From Neobacillus niacini (lineage in GTDB: Bacteria; Bacillota; Bacilli; Bacillales; Cytobacillaceae), in assembly GCF_000759675.1 (NCBI RefSeq), contig NZ_BAWM01000083.1, positions 108,300 through 172,299 on the forward strand: a stretch of DNA of 64,000 bases. The letters run 5' to 3'. Below the pieces are notes generated by a model, which saw only the letters and a program-made list of their open reading frames with translations, ran no database searches and was not told where the DNA came from. This document shows, piece by piece, positions 27,948 to 36,499 of the stretch. Every line of letters starts with the position of its first letter. The first letter of the stretch is position 1. The position numbers were made by a program, and so were the translations under genes.

Positions 27948-29612
27948 ATGGGGGATAAAATATTGTTTAGAGATTTACTGAACTACTGGAAAGGAAAATG
28001 GAAAGAGATATTATTCTTCTTTTCCATATTATTTATTCTACTTTATGAAAATTTACTGAAAAATATTGGACCTTGGTGGACTAATGCAGATGTATATGGA
28101 TACATAACTAGCCTGTTAGCATATGGTTATATAGTAATTTATTTTATCTATTATCTTAGAGTCCAAAGATCTTTAATGGAAAAAGAAAAAAGTAAAGAAA
28201 ATAAAAGTAAGAATCTTTCGTTAGTAGATGATACAGAAGAAAAGATTTTAGAAAACAAAGCAAAAACTTATTCAAAATTTGCATGGTTTGTAGCAAGTAT
28301 TACCGTCCTTTTTCCAATATGTGGTGTTTTATTGGTGGGATTATTTAATGTTAATTTTGGTGACTTAGGACCATATGGTGATTTCGTTGCAGGTTCTACA
28401 GTTCCTTTTTTAACCTTTTCAAGTTTTGTTCTCTTATCAGCTACTTTAATAACTCAACAAGTACAACTCAAAGTACAAATGAAAGAGTTAAAACTTTCTA
28501 GAGAAGAATTCGAAAAGACAAATAAAGAATTAGATGAACAAAACAGAACTTTGGTATTACAGAGATTTGAAAACACGTTTTTTAATATTCTTTCATCTCA
28601 TAATGAAGTTATGGATAGCATTCGACCAAAATTTAAAGAAATATATGAAAAATTTAAAAGTAAATCAGAGGTAGAAAGAGAATTAAAATTTTTTAATGAC
28701 AATAATAGTTTCCTTTATGAAGATGTATTATTAAAATGGTTTAAATTTGATCCTAATGATTTCAAAGGGATTTTAAGTGGTGAAAGGGTAAATGAAAATG
28801 CAAGCAAATCACTTGCATATTGTAGAGAAAATATTGATTTAGTTCATGAATTCTTTGTAAAAGTGTATCAAACTAGAGAATTTAAATACATATTAATTAA
28901 CCAAGTATACGAAGAAATATATAACGAATATCATCACATTTTAGGACATTTTTTTAGAAGCATGCATCGAATAGTTAAATATGTAGATAACTCTAATATT
29001 ATTAATAATGAGGAAAAGAAATTTTATCTTGGTATTGTAAGAAGTCAAATTACATCATATGAGCACATTATGCTATTTTATAATTGCCTTAGTCCATATG
29101 GTAATGATGGTTTCTTGCCTTTAGTTAAGAGATATGATTTCCTAGATGAGATGAAGGATGAGTTATTAATAAATAAAGATATTTGTAGCCACATGGAATT
29201 GTTTACAGATTTTGATGACCTAGACGTAGATATAATTTTTAATATGAGTAAAGTTTATCAATTAGGATTTCATAAAAAATGGTTAGATAATATAAAAATT
29301 TTAAAGAACTATAAAAGTTTATTTGAATTTAGAATTAAAGAAATTGCAAATAACTATGTAAATAGACAATTAGTAGTTCCTAGGGAATTGATAAAATCAA
29401 TAGAAAAGGAATTAATTGACAAAGGATTGGCGAAAAAAATAGATTCATTCATAAATAAATTGAAAATATATGAGAGCGATAAAAGGGAATTAATAAAACA
29501 ATTAGATATTGACATTGATTATTTGGAAATCATAAATAACGAGTGTAGAGTTTTAAAGGACGAGTGTTTTGAAATATTTTATAATGCACAAAGATCAATG
29601 GTAACAAATTAA
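27948..29612 (+). CDS. Putative phage abortive infection protein, AbiC-like
   Basis: 554 residues. Two N-terminal membrane helices (about 17-35 and 45-66), two more (about 108-130 and 145-170, containing GPYGDFVAGSTVPFLTFSS), then a coiled coil (about 175-200), the family motif QRFENTFFNILSSHNE (about 204-219) and a long helical cytosolic part. This order matches the putAbiC family named after lactococcal AbiC, which stops phage multiplication by killing or arresting the infected cell. The ATG at 27948 lacks a clear ribosome binding site; a TTG at 27963 follows GGGGGAT and may be the real start. Strongly AT-rich compared with odhAB, a sign of transfer. Monocistronic. Confidence 0.75.
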   Translation: MGDKILFRDLLNYWKGKWKEILFFFSILFILLYENLLKNIGPWWTNADVYGYITSLLAYGYIVIYFIYYLRVQRSLMEKEKSKENKSKNLSLVDDTEEKILENKAKTYSKFAWFVASITVLFPICGVLLVGLFNVNFGDLGPYGDFVAGSTVPFLTFSSFVLLSATLITQQVQLKVQMKELKLSREEFEKTNKELDEQNRTLVLQRFENTFFNILSSHNEVMDSIRPKFKEIYEKFKSKSEVERELKFFNDNNSFLYEDVLLKWFKFDPNDFKGILSGERVNENASKSLAYCRENIDLVHEFFVKVYQTREFKYILINQVYEEIYNEYHHILGHFFRSMHRIVKYVDNSNIINNEEKKFYLGIVRSQITSYEHIMLFYNCLSPYGNDGFLPLVKRYDFLDEMKDELLINKDICSHMELFTDFDDLDVDIIFNMSKVYQLGFHKKWLDNIKILKNYKSLFEFRIKEIANNYVNRQLVVPRELIKSIEKELIDKGLAKKIDSFINKLKIYESDKRELIKQLDIDIDYLEIINNECRVLKDECFEIFYNAQRSMVTN

Positions 29613-29639
29613 TATTTTATTTTTGTTATAGTAAGTGTT

Positions 29640-29852
29640 TTTTGCCTTGTATCTAAGGTTTGTAATGAACGAGCTAGCGTAATGATAACTACGAATCTCG
29701 AATTTACAGAGTGGACCTCTATATTCGGGGATGAAAAGATGACCGCAGCTCTTCTAGACCGACTAACCCATAGGGCTCATATCCTCCTCCTTAATGGAGA
29801 ATCATATCGATTTAGACAAAGTATGAAACAAAGGGACGAAAGCGACCAGTAG
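29640..29852 (+). pseudogene. istB: IS21-family istB C-terminal remnant
   Basis: The frame ending at TAG 29850 reads NERASVMITTNLEFTEW, then GDEKMTAALLDRLTHRAHIL and NGESYRFRQS, the signature C terminus of the IstB ATPase of IS21 elements. The first two thirds, including Walker A, are absent, with AbiC-like coding sequence ending just upstream. It marks the right end of a destroyed IS21-like element reading rightwards. Confidence 0.88.
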
Positions 29853-29865
29853 GCCTGGCGCGCGA

Positions 29866-29887
29866 GGAGTTTAGGGTATCTTGCCCC
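29866..29887 (+). repeat. Left member of 22-bp inverted repeat (IS21-like end)
   Basis: Contains TTTAGGGTATCTTGCCCC just after the istB remnant. The exact complement occurs at 33419-33440, so the two face each other across 3.5 kb. Probably the right-end sequence of two IS21-like copies in opposite orientation. Confidence 0.85.
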
Positions 29888-30144
29888 TCACCATTTATAT
29901 GTGTGATATTATTATTCTTGAAAGAAATCTAAGTCAACTTTTTTACTAAATAAATGTCTTAATCAGAAACACCAAAATTAATAAATTTATACAAAATGAA
30001 AAAAATATCATTCTTCAAAAAAAACTAATTTGGTTATAAACACTTAGTAGAAATTCGTGGACAAGTATTAGCAAACATGAAGTCATTAAAATTGAAGAAA
30101 AACATAAGAAGTCAATCGACACTACTTTAAAAGTTTGTACTTCT

Positions 30145-30288
30145 GTGATTTTATTCGATCTAGCAACAGAGGACCCAGGCTTTGTGTAAAATGGTGATAT
30201 TGAAGGGCTTGGTCAGTTACTTCACTTACCACCAAAACTAGAATCTCGCCGTATTGAAATTGAAGCAATGCTAGAACCTTTAGAATAG
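30145..30288 (+). pseudogene. Ring-cleaving dioxygenase (VOC family) C-terminal remnant
   Basis: The frame reads VILFDLATEDPGFV, a TAA, then NGDIEGLGQLLHLPPKLES and RRIEIEAMLEPLE before the stop at 30286. This is the conserved C terminus of MhqO-type ring-cleaving dioxygenases, broken by one in-frame TAA. The N-terminal part is missing. These enzymes detoxify quinones and catechols. The next gene starts 11 bases later, so the original operon order may be kept. Confidence 0.75.
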
Positions 30289-30299
30289 GAGTGATTTTT

Positions 30300-30818
30300 G
30301 TGACAGAAAAAGAATTACTAGAGAGTGGATATCGTAAATACCCTGGAGAAACTATTGATGTATTTTATGACATTAAGAAATGCGTCCATGCAGGAGAATG
30401 TGTACGTGGGAATGGCGATGTATTTAAAGTAAAACGTAAGCCCTGGATTATTGCAGATAACGCATCAGCAGAAGAAGTTGCACTAGTGGTGGATTCATGT
30501 CCATCAGGTGCACTAAAATATATTCGAAAAGAGGAAATGGATATGGAATTTTTAATAGACTCAAATCGTTTTTATTTAGAAGATGCAAATGGCGAACTTA
30601 CAGCGGAAATCACATTTACACGTCCGAATGATGATTTTTTTATTATCGATCATACTAGAGTAAATGATTCATTACGTGGACAAGGTGTTGCACAAGCGTT
30701 AGTAAAAGCAGTTGTTGATAAAGCACGCGCTGAAAATATGAAAATTATTCCACTATGTCCATTTGCAAAATTAGAATTCGAGAAAAAAGAAGAATACGCA
30801 GACGTATGGAGACGCTAA
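30300..30818 (+). CDS. Fusion of mono-cluster ferredoxin-like (YjdI type) and GNAT (YjdJ type) domains
   Basis: 172 residues from GTG 30300, with AGGAG 8 bases upstream. Residues 1-75 are a Fer4_19-type domain: three visible cysteines in KKCVHAGECVRGN and DSCPSGAL, set in the order used to bind an Fe-S cluster. Residues 80-172 are a short GNAT-like acyltransferase of the YidJ/YjdJ type, with RGQGVAQALVKAVV as the acetyl-CoA loop and CPFAKLEFEKK near the end. E. coli carries the two as separate adjacent genes yjdI and yjdJ; here they are one chain. Substrate is unknown. It sits in a redox gene group. Confidence 0.85.
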   Translation: MTEKELLESGYRKYPGETIDVFYDIKKCVHAGECVRGNGDVFKVKRKPWIIADNASAEEVALVVDSCPSGALKYIRKEEMDMEFLIDSNRFYLEDANGELTAEITFTRPNDDFFIIDHTRVNDSLRGQGVAQALVKAVVDKARAENMKIIPLCPFAKLEFEKKEEYADVWRR

Positions 30819-31138
30819 GGGGAGCAGAAGAATAGATAATAAACATTCGAATTTAAAAATGGGTCAACTTTAAAAATTCGATATGTAATGGAACCAATGA
30901 CAACTTAATTAGACAATACTGATCGCACAGTTTCAGATGATGAACTTACTTATTATGCATGCATTGTTCCAGGCTTTCACTGATTACTTGCTTCCGAAAC
31001 AGGCATAATAACATCGACAATAATTTCTGCATAAAACGCGGCGTATCGTATACATGTATCAAAAAAGGTAAAGAGAAACGACATGATGTTCCAATCCAAA
31101 AAGTTTCTAGAAACAGAGCAAACAAGGAGGAAATTTGT
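30819..31138. other. Intergenic region before FMN reductase
   Basis: 320 bases. The frame of the following gene is open back to 30959, but the long upstream part has no family match and the real ATG at 31139 has a perfect AAGGAGG site. No terminator is seen. Imperfect ATTCGA repeats occur near 30845 and 30876. Confidence 0.45.
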
Positions 31139-31699
31139 ATGACTAAAATCATTGGTCTTATTTGTGGTAGTTTAAGAAGAAATTCTTATAATCGAATCAT
31201 TGCTCAATCATTGGCAGAGATGGATAATTCCGTCGAATTCCGTTGGATTGAGATAAATGATCTTCCTTTATTTAATGAAGATTTAGAAATGGAAGGAAAT
31301 CCAGAAACGGTAACAACATTTAAGTCTTCTATTCAAGAAGTAGACGGTATTATTATCGTAAGTCCAGAGTACAATTCTGGGATTCCGGGCGTGTTGAAAA
31401 ATGCGTTGGATTGGGCATCAAGACCTGCGAAGTCCTCTGTGTTAAATAGAAAACCAGTTGGTCTTATCGGAGCAACTCCCGGAGGATTAGGTACTGCTTT
31501 TTCTCAAATGCAAATCAGACAAATTTTAGAAGCCATGCAAGCCCATGTACTTCCGTTTCAAAAAGTACTAATTTCACAAGTACATGAAAAGATTGATTCC
31601 AATCAGAAAGTACTTACTGACGAAAAAACAAAACGATATCTTCAGCGTTATTTACAACAATTTATTGATTGGATTGATCACCTTCCTATTTTAGATTAA
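31139..31699 (+). CDS. NADPH-dependent FMN reductase
   Basis: 186 residues. The ATG at 31139 has AAGGAGG 7 bases upstream; the frame is open further upstream but with no support. A flavodoxin-like fold with GLICGSLRRNSYNR at the N terminus (FMN phosphate loop) and the signature SPEYNSGIPGVLKNALDW (about 79-96). Family members reduce FMN, quinones or azo compounds with NAD(P)H. Next to the ring-cleaving dioxygenase remnant and a pirin remnant, a role in quinone or electrophile stress is likely. Confidence 0.92.
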   Translation: MTKIIGLICGSLRRNSYNRIIAQSLAEMDNSVEFRWIEINDLPLFNEDLEMEGNPETVTTFKSSIQEVDGIIIVSPEYNSGIPGVLKNALDWASRPAKSSVLNRKPVGLIGATPGGLGTAFSQMQIRQILEAMQAHVLPFQKVLISQVHEKIDSNQKVLTDEKTKRYLQRYLQQFIDWIDHLPILD

Positions 31700-31745
31700 T
31701 AAAAGTTGACCAAAGAGGGTAACCCTTAAAGTAATAGAATGGAGA

Positions 31746-32894
31746 ATGTTAATATACCAATTTTGTAGCTATGTGAGTGTAGGGAGTGAAGCTTCGTTGA
31801 ATATAGCAGAGAAGAAAGTGACATGGTTAGAGTTATTTTACGATTTAATATTTGTTGCAGCTGTTGCTACAACCACACATGTTCTGCTTCAGGTAGAGGC
31901 TAAACACATTCCAATCGAGTATTTATTTAAATATGTGTTAATGTTCATTCCAGTTTGGTGGTCTTGGGTAGGACAAACGTTATTTATTAATCGTTTCGGA
32001 CAAGACATATTAAATCAACGTATTCATATGATTGTTCAAATGGTGTTCGTCCTAATCATGACTTCTAGCTTATCAGCTAATTTTGATCTATATTATTATG
32101 CATTTCTAATCGGATATATCGGCTTGAGATCTTTAACAGCCATACAATATCTAGTCGTTCGAAAGAAGGAAACGGGGGATAGAAGATTAGTAGCTCACTA
32201 TTTGGGAACCCGATTCTGGATTGGAGTACTTATTTCTGCAAGTTCCATCTTTTTCGATTCTTGGTTTCGTTATATTTTGTTATACATCGGTATTTTCGTG
32301 GATATCTTAGTGCCTATATTTGGGCGTAAGTATTTAATCAAGATGCCGACCAACATGGCTCATTTGTTAGAGCGCTTTGCGTCACTGACACTCATTCTTT
32401 TTGGAGAATTGATCGTCAGCACCCTTTCGGTATTACAACCGCATCGAGGGGACTGGAATTCGATATTATTCTCTGTCACTTCCTTCATTCTAATTCTGTC
32501 CATGTGGTGGCAGTATTTCGATAATGTGGAAAAAAAGGTAAATAAATCAATAGGAACCGTTGGACATGCCATTATCTATGGTCATCTCTTTATTCTCATG
32601 TCGCTAAGCATGATTGCTGCTTCCATAAAACTGATATTCCTCAATGATATCAGTTATTTCTTTGGCTTAACCTATATTTATGGTTCCGCATTCCTTTATT
32701 TCATTGCAACGACACTTACTTTTCATCAATACAGATATGAACAACACAAATATAAAAAGTATCATTTCTTCTTACTTAGTGGTCTGTTAGCAAGTCTAGT
32801 TGTGTTCAGTTTGATTGTGACTGTCCCTAACCTAGTCCTTGTGGGTGAACTTGCCCTATTCTTCATGATCTATGCCAAAGTAACAACGACGTAA
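31746..32894 (+). CDS. Low temperature requirement protein A (LtrA) family membrane protein
   Basis: 382 residues with about ten hydrophobic helices. It begins with the LtrA hallmark VTWLELFYDLIFVAAV (about 26-41) and has RFASLTLILFGE (about 209-220), another family signature. The ATG at 31746 is weakly supported (GGAG 5 bases upstream); in-frame codons further on are alternatives. The name comes from Listeria, where a mutant grew poorly in the cold. The biochemical role is unknown. Confidence 0.88.
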   Translation: MLIYQFCSYVSVGSEASLNIAEKKVTWLELFYDLIFVAAVATTTHVLLQVEAKHIPIEYLFKYVLMFIPVWWSWVGQTLFINRFGQDILNQRIHMIVQMVFVLIMTSSLSANFDLYYYAFLIGYIGLRSLTAIQYLVVRKKETGDRRLVAHYLGTRFWIGVLISASSIFFDSWFRYILLYIGIFVDILVPIFGRKYLIKMPTNMAHLLERFASLTLILFGELIVSTLSVLQPHRGDWNSILFSVTSFILILSMWWQYFDNVEKKVNKSIGTVGHAIIYGHLFILMSLSMIAASIKLIFLNDISYFFGLTYIYGSAFLYFIATTLTFHQYRYEQHKYKKYHFFLLSGLLASLVVFSLIVTVPNLVLVGELALFFMIYAKVTTT

Positions 32895-32939
32895 AGCTAA
32901 TTCTTCTCTACCGGGATACATATAAGTTACACAAAGAAT

Positions 32940-33342
32940 ATCATGCGAGACGAGGCGGTTTATTCCAAATGATTCAATTATGGGTGAATCTTCCTCGCTC
33001 CAATAAAATGCATGCACTCAAGTATCAAGAGTTACTGCTGCAATGGCATTTAAAAACCTACTCAAACGTTTACGCCGATTCACTTTTTTGATATTTCATT
33101 CAAGGCTTATGGTCAAGCATCTACCGTACTTCCATCAAACTTCAACACCGCTGCGTTTGTAGAAAGGGACTACCAATTTGACAATATTCTAAGGCATATC
33201 ATCATTGAAGATCAAACCGACGATATGCTCGTCATTGTTTTAAGTGGAGAACCTATTGATGAACCTAATGAACAGTAAGGAAGAAATCATGGAAGCCTTT
33301 AAAGACTTTCACTCCGGCAAAATGTATAATCTAGATTTCTAA
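32940..33342 (+). pseudogene. Pirin family protein remnant
   Basis: Reads RGGLFQMIQLWVNLPRSNKM, the conserved centre of pirins, then loses frame and resumes with SGEPIDEP and KEEIMEAFKDFHSGKM, a pirin C terminus, in another frame before TAA 33340. The N-terminal iron-binding cupin part is missing and there are at least two frameshifts. Pirins include quercetinases and redox sensors. Confidence 0.85.
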
Positions 33343-33418
33343 TATCCAACAGCCCACCGCCATTTAATAAATATCCATCTTAACACATTTAAGTTTACCG
33401 TTATTTATGGTAAGGTTC

Positions 33419-33440
33419 GGGGCAAGATACCCTAAACTCC
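33419..33440 (-). repeat. Right member of 22-bp inverted repeat (IS21-like end)
   Basis: GGGGCAAGATACCCTAAA plus four more bases, the exact complement of 29866-29887. Confidence 0.85.
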
Positions 33441-33545
33441 CAATCCTCCCCCAAATATGGAAATAACTCAGAATGAAGTGGCTCACTTTTGAAGTGATCG
33501 CTCTGGCTCAAATTAATATTGACAAATACACAACCTTCGGAGGCA
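33441..33545 (-). mobile_element. IS21-like right-end remnant, inverted
   Basis: Read on the minus strand it contains TTTGAGCCAGAGCGATCAC and GTGAGCCACTTCATTCTGAG, repeats of the GAGCCA type that lie between istB and the end in IS21-like elements, then the 22-bp end sequence. No coding part is left. Together with the istB remnant at 29640 it brackets the redox genes. Confidence 0.5.
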
Positions 33546-33595
33546 TGATGTAATATTGCCTTTCACATGCTAACATGATTATTAATTGAAAAGTA

Positions 33596-33677
33596 TAGGG
33601 TAAACACTACTACATCTATAATTTTCTGCGATCACTACTCAAGCCATCTGGAGTGTGGTAACAAAGAAGTAGGTGAA
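33596..33677. repeat. Dispersed hairpin-like repeat, copy B
   Basis: GGGTAAACACTACTACATC to GAGTGTGGTAACAAAGAAGT, closed by AGTAGGTG (33668-33675), which nearly complements CACTACT at 33605. The arms differ from copy A in a way that mostly keeps pairing. The next 280 bases are also shared with copy A, including GGTTGATTAGCAGAGT and GGTACTCTGCTTTGCC, up to the transporter gene. Confidence 0.7.
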
Positions 33678-33959
33678 ACTATACACCTGCATTACACATC
33701 CCAATCATTTACAAACTGGTTACAAAAAACTTATTAAATCAATACTAATTCTTTTATTTCGACCCCGGCATCCGGTATAGATAGGTTGATTAGCAGAGTT
33801 TCCAATTCTTGAAAGGTACTCTGCTTTGCCTTTTGTCAATATTAACCAGACTCTGCTATTATATTGATTATTCAATTGCAAAAATGCTTGAAAAATTTAT
33901 GTATATTAAAAGGGAGAGGGGAGACCCTCAAAGGAATCTCCCCACCCCGGATACAATTC

Positions 33960-34871
33960 TTATAAGGTAGATTCCCTTTCCAAATAAGAAGACTTTATTT
34001 TTGTTTTAGATATCTTCAGATTTCCCGCTATAATTCCGCCTAATATTAATACAACACCGAGCCATTGGGACATACTTACATGTTCTGCTAAGACTACCGA
34101 TGATAAGATAACAGCAATAGGAAGTTCAGCGGATGTTAAAATAGTCCCAAGACCTGGTCCGATATGTGGCATGCCGATTGTAAATAAGAGCGGCGGTAAG
34201 ACTACTCCTAATAAACCAAGATAAAAACCGTACGGTGCAATTTCCATTAATACTGGTAAATGCAGTAACTCCGTTGGCGGACTGAGGATGAAAACGGTAA
34301 TCATGCCCCCAGTGGTAAATAGAGCACTTTTTTGCACAACAGGTGTATCTTTTTCCACACTACCACTAAGAAAGATGAAGGTGGTATAGGTAATTGCAGA
34401 AAGCATTCCCCAAAGTGTTCCTTGCCATGTCATTTCCATGATGCCTCCAGCAATAATTCCTGAAGCAAATATTGAACCAATCACCAGAATAGCTATGGAA
34501 ACAACCTTCCCCATGGTTGGTTTCTTTTTATAAAAAACCCATTCAAATAAGCTGCCAATCCAAACAAATTGAAATAAAAAGATGATTGCAAGCGAAGCAT
34601 TAAGAGTTTGCAGTGATTGGTAATAAAATAGACTCGTTAATCCAAGTGGAATTCCCGATAAAAGTAATTTGCCTATTTTCGGCAGTGTAAGTTTTTTCTT
34701 TTTCGAAAAGAGAGCTAAGATCCAGATTAAGAGAGTCCCCATTAATAATTGACTTCCTGTCACCGCTGAGCTGGTAAAACCAGCAGCATAAGCTAACTTT
34801 ACAAAAGTGGATAATGCGCCGTAGCAGCATCCCCCTAATAATACAAGTAGTGCGTAATGCCAAGTTTTCAT
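33960..34871 (-). CDS. EamA/DMT family transporter
   Basis: 303 residues from ATG 34871 (MKTWHYALLVLLGG, with GAAAGGGG upstream); a longer frame to 34913 runs into the upstream terminator and is unlikely. Ten hydrophobic helices in two EamA repeats (about 4-135 and 150-285), the usual drug/metabolite transporter build. Substrate unknown. The gene lies between a dispersed repeat and a ROK regulator whose terminator is just upstream. A decayed second copy is at 24683-25591. Confidence 0.92.
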   Translation of the reverse strand: MKTWHYALLVLLGGCCYGALSTFVKLAYAAGFTSSAVTGSQLLMGTLLIWILALFSKKKKLTLPKIGKLLLSGIPLGLTSLFYYQSLQTLNASLAIIFLFQFVWIGSLFEWVFYKKKPTMGKVVSIAILVIGSIFASGIIAGGIMEMTWQGTLWGMLSAITYTTFIFLSGSVEKDTPVVQKSALFTTGGMITVFILSPPTELLHLPVLMEIAPYGFYLGLLGVVLPPLLFTIGMPHIGPGLGTILTSAELPIAVILSSVVLAEHVSMSQWLGVVLILGGIIAGNLKISKTKIKSSYLERESTL

Positions 34872-34900
34872 TTTATATACCCCTTTCATTCTATAAAACA

Positions 34901-34933
34901 TAAAAAGCCACACAGCTATAGTAGCTGTGTGGC
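34901..34933 (-). terminator. Rho-independent terminator of the ROK gene
   Basis: GCCACACAGCT and AGCTGTGTGGC form an 11-bp perfect stem with a 5-base loop; on the minus strand it is followed by five T. It lies after the ROK gene and before the EamA gene start. A decayed half is still visible in the 24.7 kb duplicate. Confidence 0.85.
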
Positions 34934-35038
34934 GAAAATAGAGATGTCTCTAGAAAAGTCCACAAACAAATTTTTTTGGGTTCAATATTACTTTGTTTAT
35001 TCTAAAACGATTCATCATGAATGTCAATCAACAACTTT

Positions 35039-36256
35039 TCAAGGCAGTATTTCTTCAGAGAAATAATCTAGTACCATACATCCAGCTCCCTGGGCTACGA
35101 TGTTGTAGGCTGCAGTTGATTTTATTATCTGAACATGACTGTTAGGATAGGGCATGAGTCGATTCTGTGCTGTTTCAGAGACCACTTCGTAAAAAAGAGG
35201 TTTCGGCACCAGTGTTCCTCCGCAGACAACGATCTCCGGTCGCAAAAGGAAAATTAGATTACTAAGACCGATGCCAAAATAATAAGCTGCATCCTTCACG
35301 ACATCAAGACAAAGAGGGTCTTCTTGCTCTAGAGCCTTTAAAATATGATGAAAATCGATATCTTCTACATCATTAAACCTATCTTGAAGGATAGAAACTT
35401 GACCACGCTTCAGCCGACGGACCACTTCGTTACGAATGGCTGGCAAGCTGCTATAAGCTTGTAGACAACCATACGATCCGCATGAGCAAAGCCGTCCGTG
35501 TATATCCACTACCATATGTCCTAGGGCATCATCCATCTCCATTTTATTACCAACCAAACTACCTTGTAAGATGGTACCGCAACGAATTCCCATATCACTT
35601 GAGACAAAAACTAAATTATCAGTTTCTTTCCAATAGTTTTTACGGTATTCAGCTAATGCAGCAAGGTTTGTTCCGTTATCTATGAATACATAAGTATTAA
35701 TATTTTGTTGTAGATAGTCGACGATGTTAAGGTTATCCCAGCCCCCTGCAGGAAACAGATGTGGGTTTATGATAACCCCCGTTTCTTTATCAATGGGATC
35801 AAGAACTCCAATTCCAATTCCCAGCAATTTCTCTTTTTGAATTTTGTGTTTAGTCAGTAGTTCATCGACACATCGGGTTACAAAATTTAATGTGTACTCT
35901 CCCGTGCATTGTGAATCCATCTTTAATTTTTCAACGTCTACGATATCTAATGTTAGATCAAGGAGCAGGACAGTGGTGTATAAGTTGGTGATTTCTACGC
36001 CAATTACATAATAAGCGTCAGGCTTGATGACATACATCAATGGTTTACGTCCACCACTAGACTCCCCAATTCCACTATCGTAAATAAGTCCTTCCTGAAC
36101 GAGCTCGTCCAGTAAACGTGTACATGTCACATGTTTGTATCCAGTTATTTCAGTAAGTGTATTAATCCTGACCGGTCCTAACTTACGAATAAGGCTATAT
36201 AAAAGTTTTAGGCTCTTTGTTTTAGGTGATGTTAAGCCTGCAAATTGCTTTAACAT
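35039..36256 (-). CDS. ROK family transcriptional regulator
   Basis: 405 residues. N-terminal winged helix (about 15-75, RINTLTEITGYKHVTCTRLL) followed by a ROK sugar-kinase-like domain. The zinc-binding motif CSCGSYGCLQAYSS (about 258-271) is complete; the DxGxx ATP loop (FVSSDMGIRCG) is degenerate as in non-catalytic NagC/XylR repressors. These bind sugars or sugar phosphates. The gene is divergent from purine nucleoside phosphorylase with a palindrome between them, so it may control that gene and itself, perhaps in response to a nucleoside-derived sugar. That link is inference. Confidence 0.9.
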   Translation of the reverse strand: MLKQFAGLTSPKTKSLKLLYSLIRKLGPVRINTLTEITGYKHVTCTRLLDELVQEGLIYDSGIGESSGGRKPLMYVIKPDAYYVIGVEITNLYTTVLLLDLTLDIVDVEKLKMDSQCTGEYTLNFVTRCVDELLTKHKIQKEKLLGIGIGVLDPIDKETGVIINPHLFPAGGWDNLNIVDYLQQNINTYVFIDNGTNLAALAEYRKNYWKETDNLVFVSSDMGIRCGTILQGSLVGNKMEMDDALGHMVVDIHGRLCSCGSYGCLQAYSSLPAIRNEVVRRLKRGQVSILQDRFNDVEDIDFHHILKALEQEDPLCLDVVKDAAYYFGIGLSNLIFLLRPEIVVCGGTLVPKPLFYEVVSETAQNRLMPYPNSHVQIIKSTAAYNIVAQGAGCMVLDYFSEEILP

Positions 36257-36337
36257 ATGCTTCCTCCAAAATGAATAAGGGTTACTTTATATTTTATCTG
36301 ATTTAGTAATAGAGGAGAAGATAATACAACGAACTTT

Positions 36338-36359
36338 TTTCTTTTTTGAAAAAAAGAAA
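36338..36359. promoter_or_regulatory. Palindrome between ROK and phosphorylase genes
   Basis: TTTCTTTTTT, two bases GA, AAAAAAGAAA: a perfect 10-bp inverted repeat in the divergent promoter region, a candidate ROK operator. Low sequence complexity makes this uncertain. Confidence 0.4.
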
Positions 36360-36499
36360 CCTGATAAATAATTATTAACAGTATATTTTAAGATAATTTT
36401 TATAAACTTTTTTTCAAATTGGTTTTTAGTCATTTACAATAGCTTCAAAATCTATTACACTTTTTTTATAAATTGTTTTGAAAAAAGGAGATGTTTTTT

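Noticed and set aside
30959..31138. 60-residue N-terminal extension of the FMN reductase
   Set aside because: The family starts at MTKIIGLICG, and ATG 31139 has a perfect AAGGAGG site.
34871..34913. Longer start for the EamA transporter
   Set aside because: It would begin inside the terminator hairpin of the ROK gene and lacks its own ribosome binding site.
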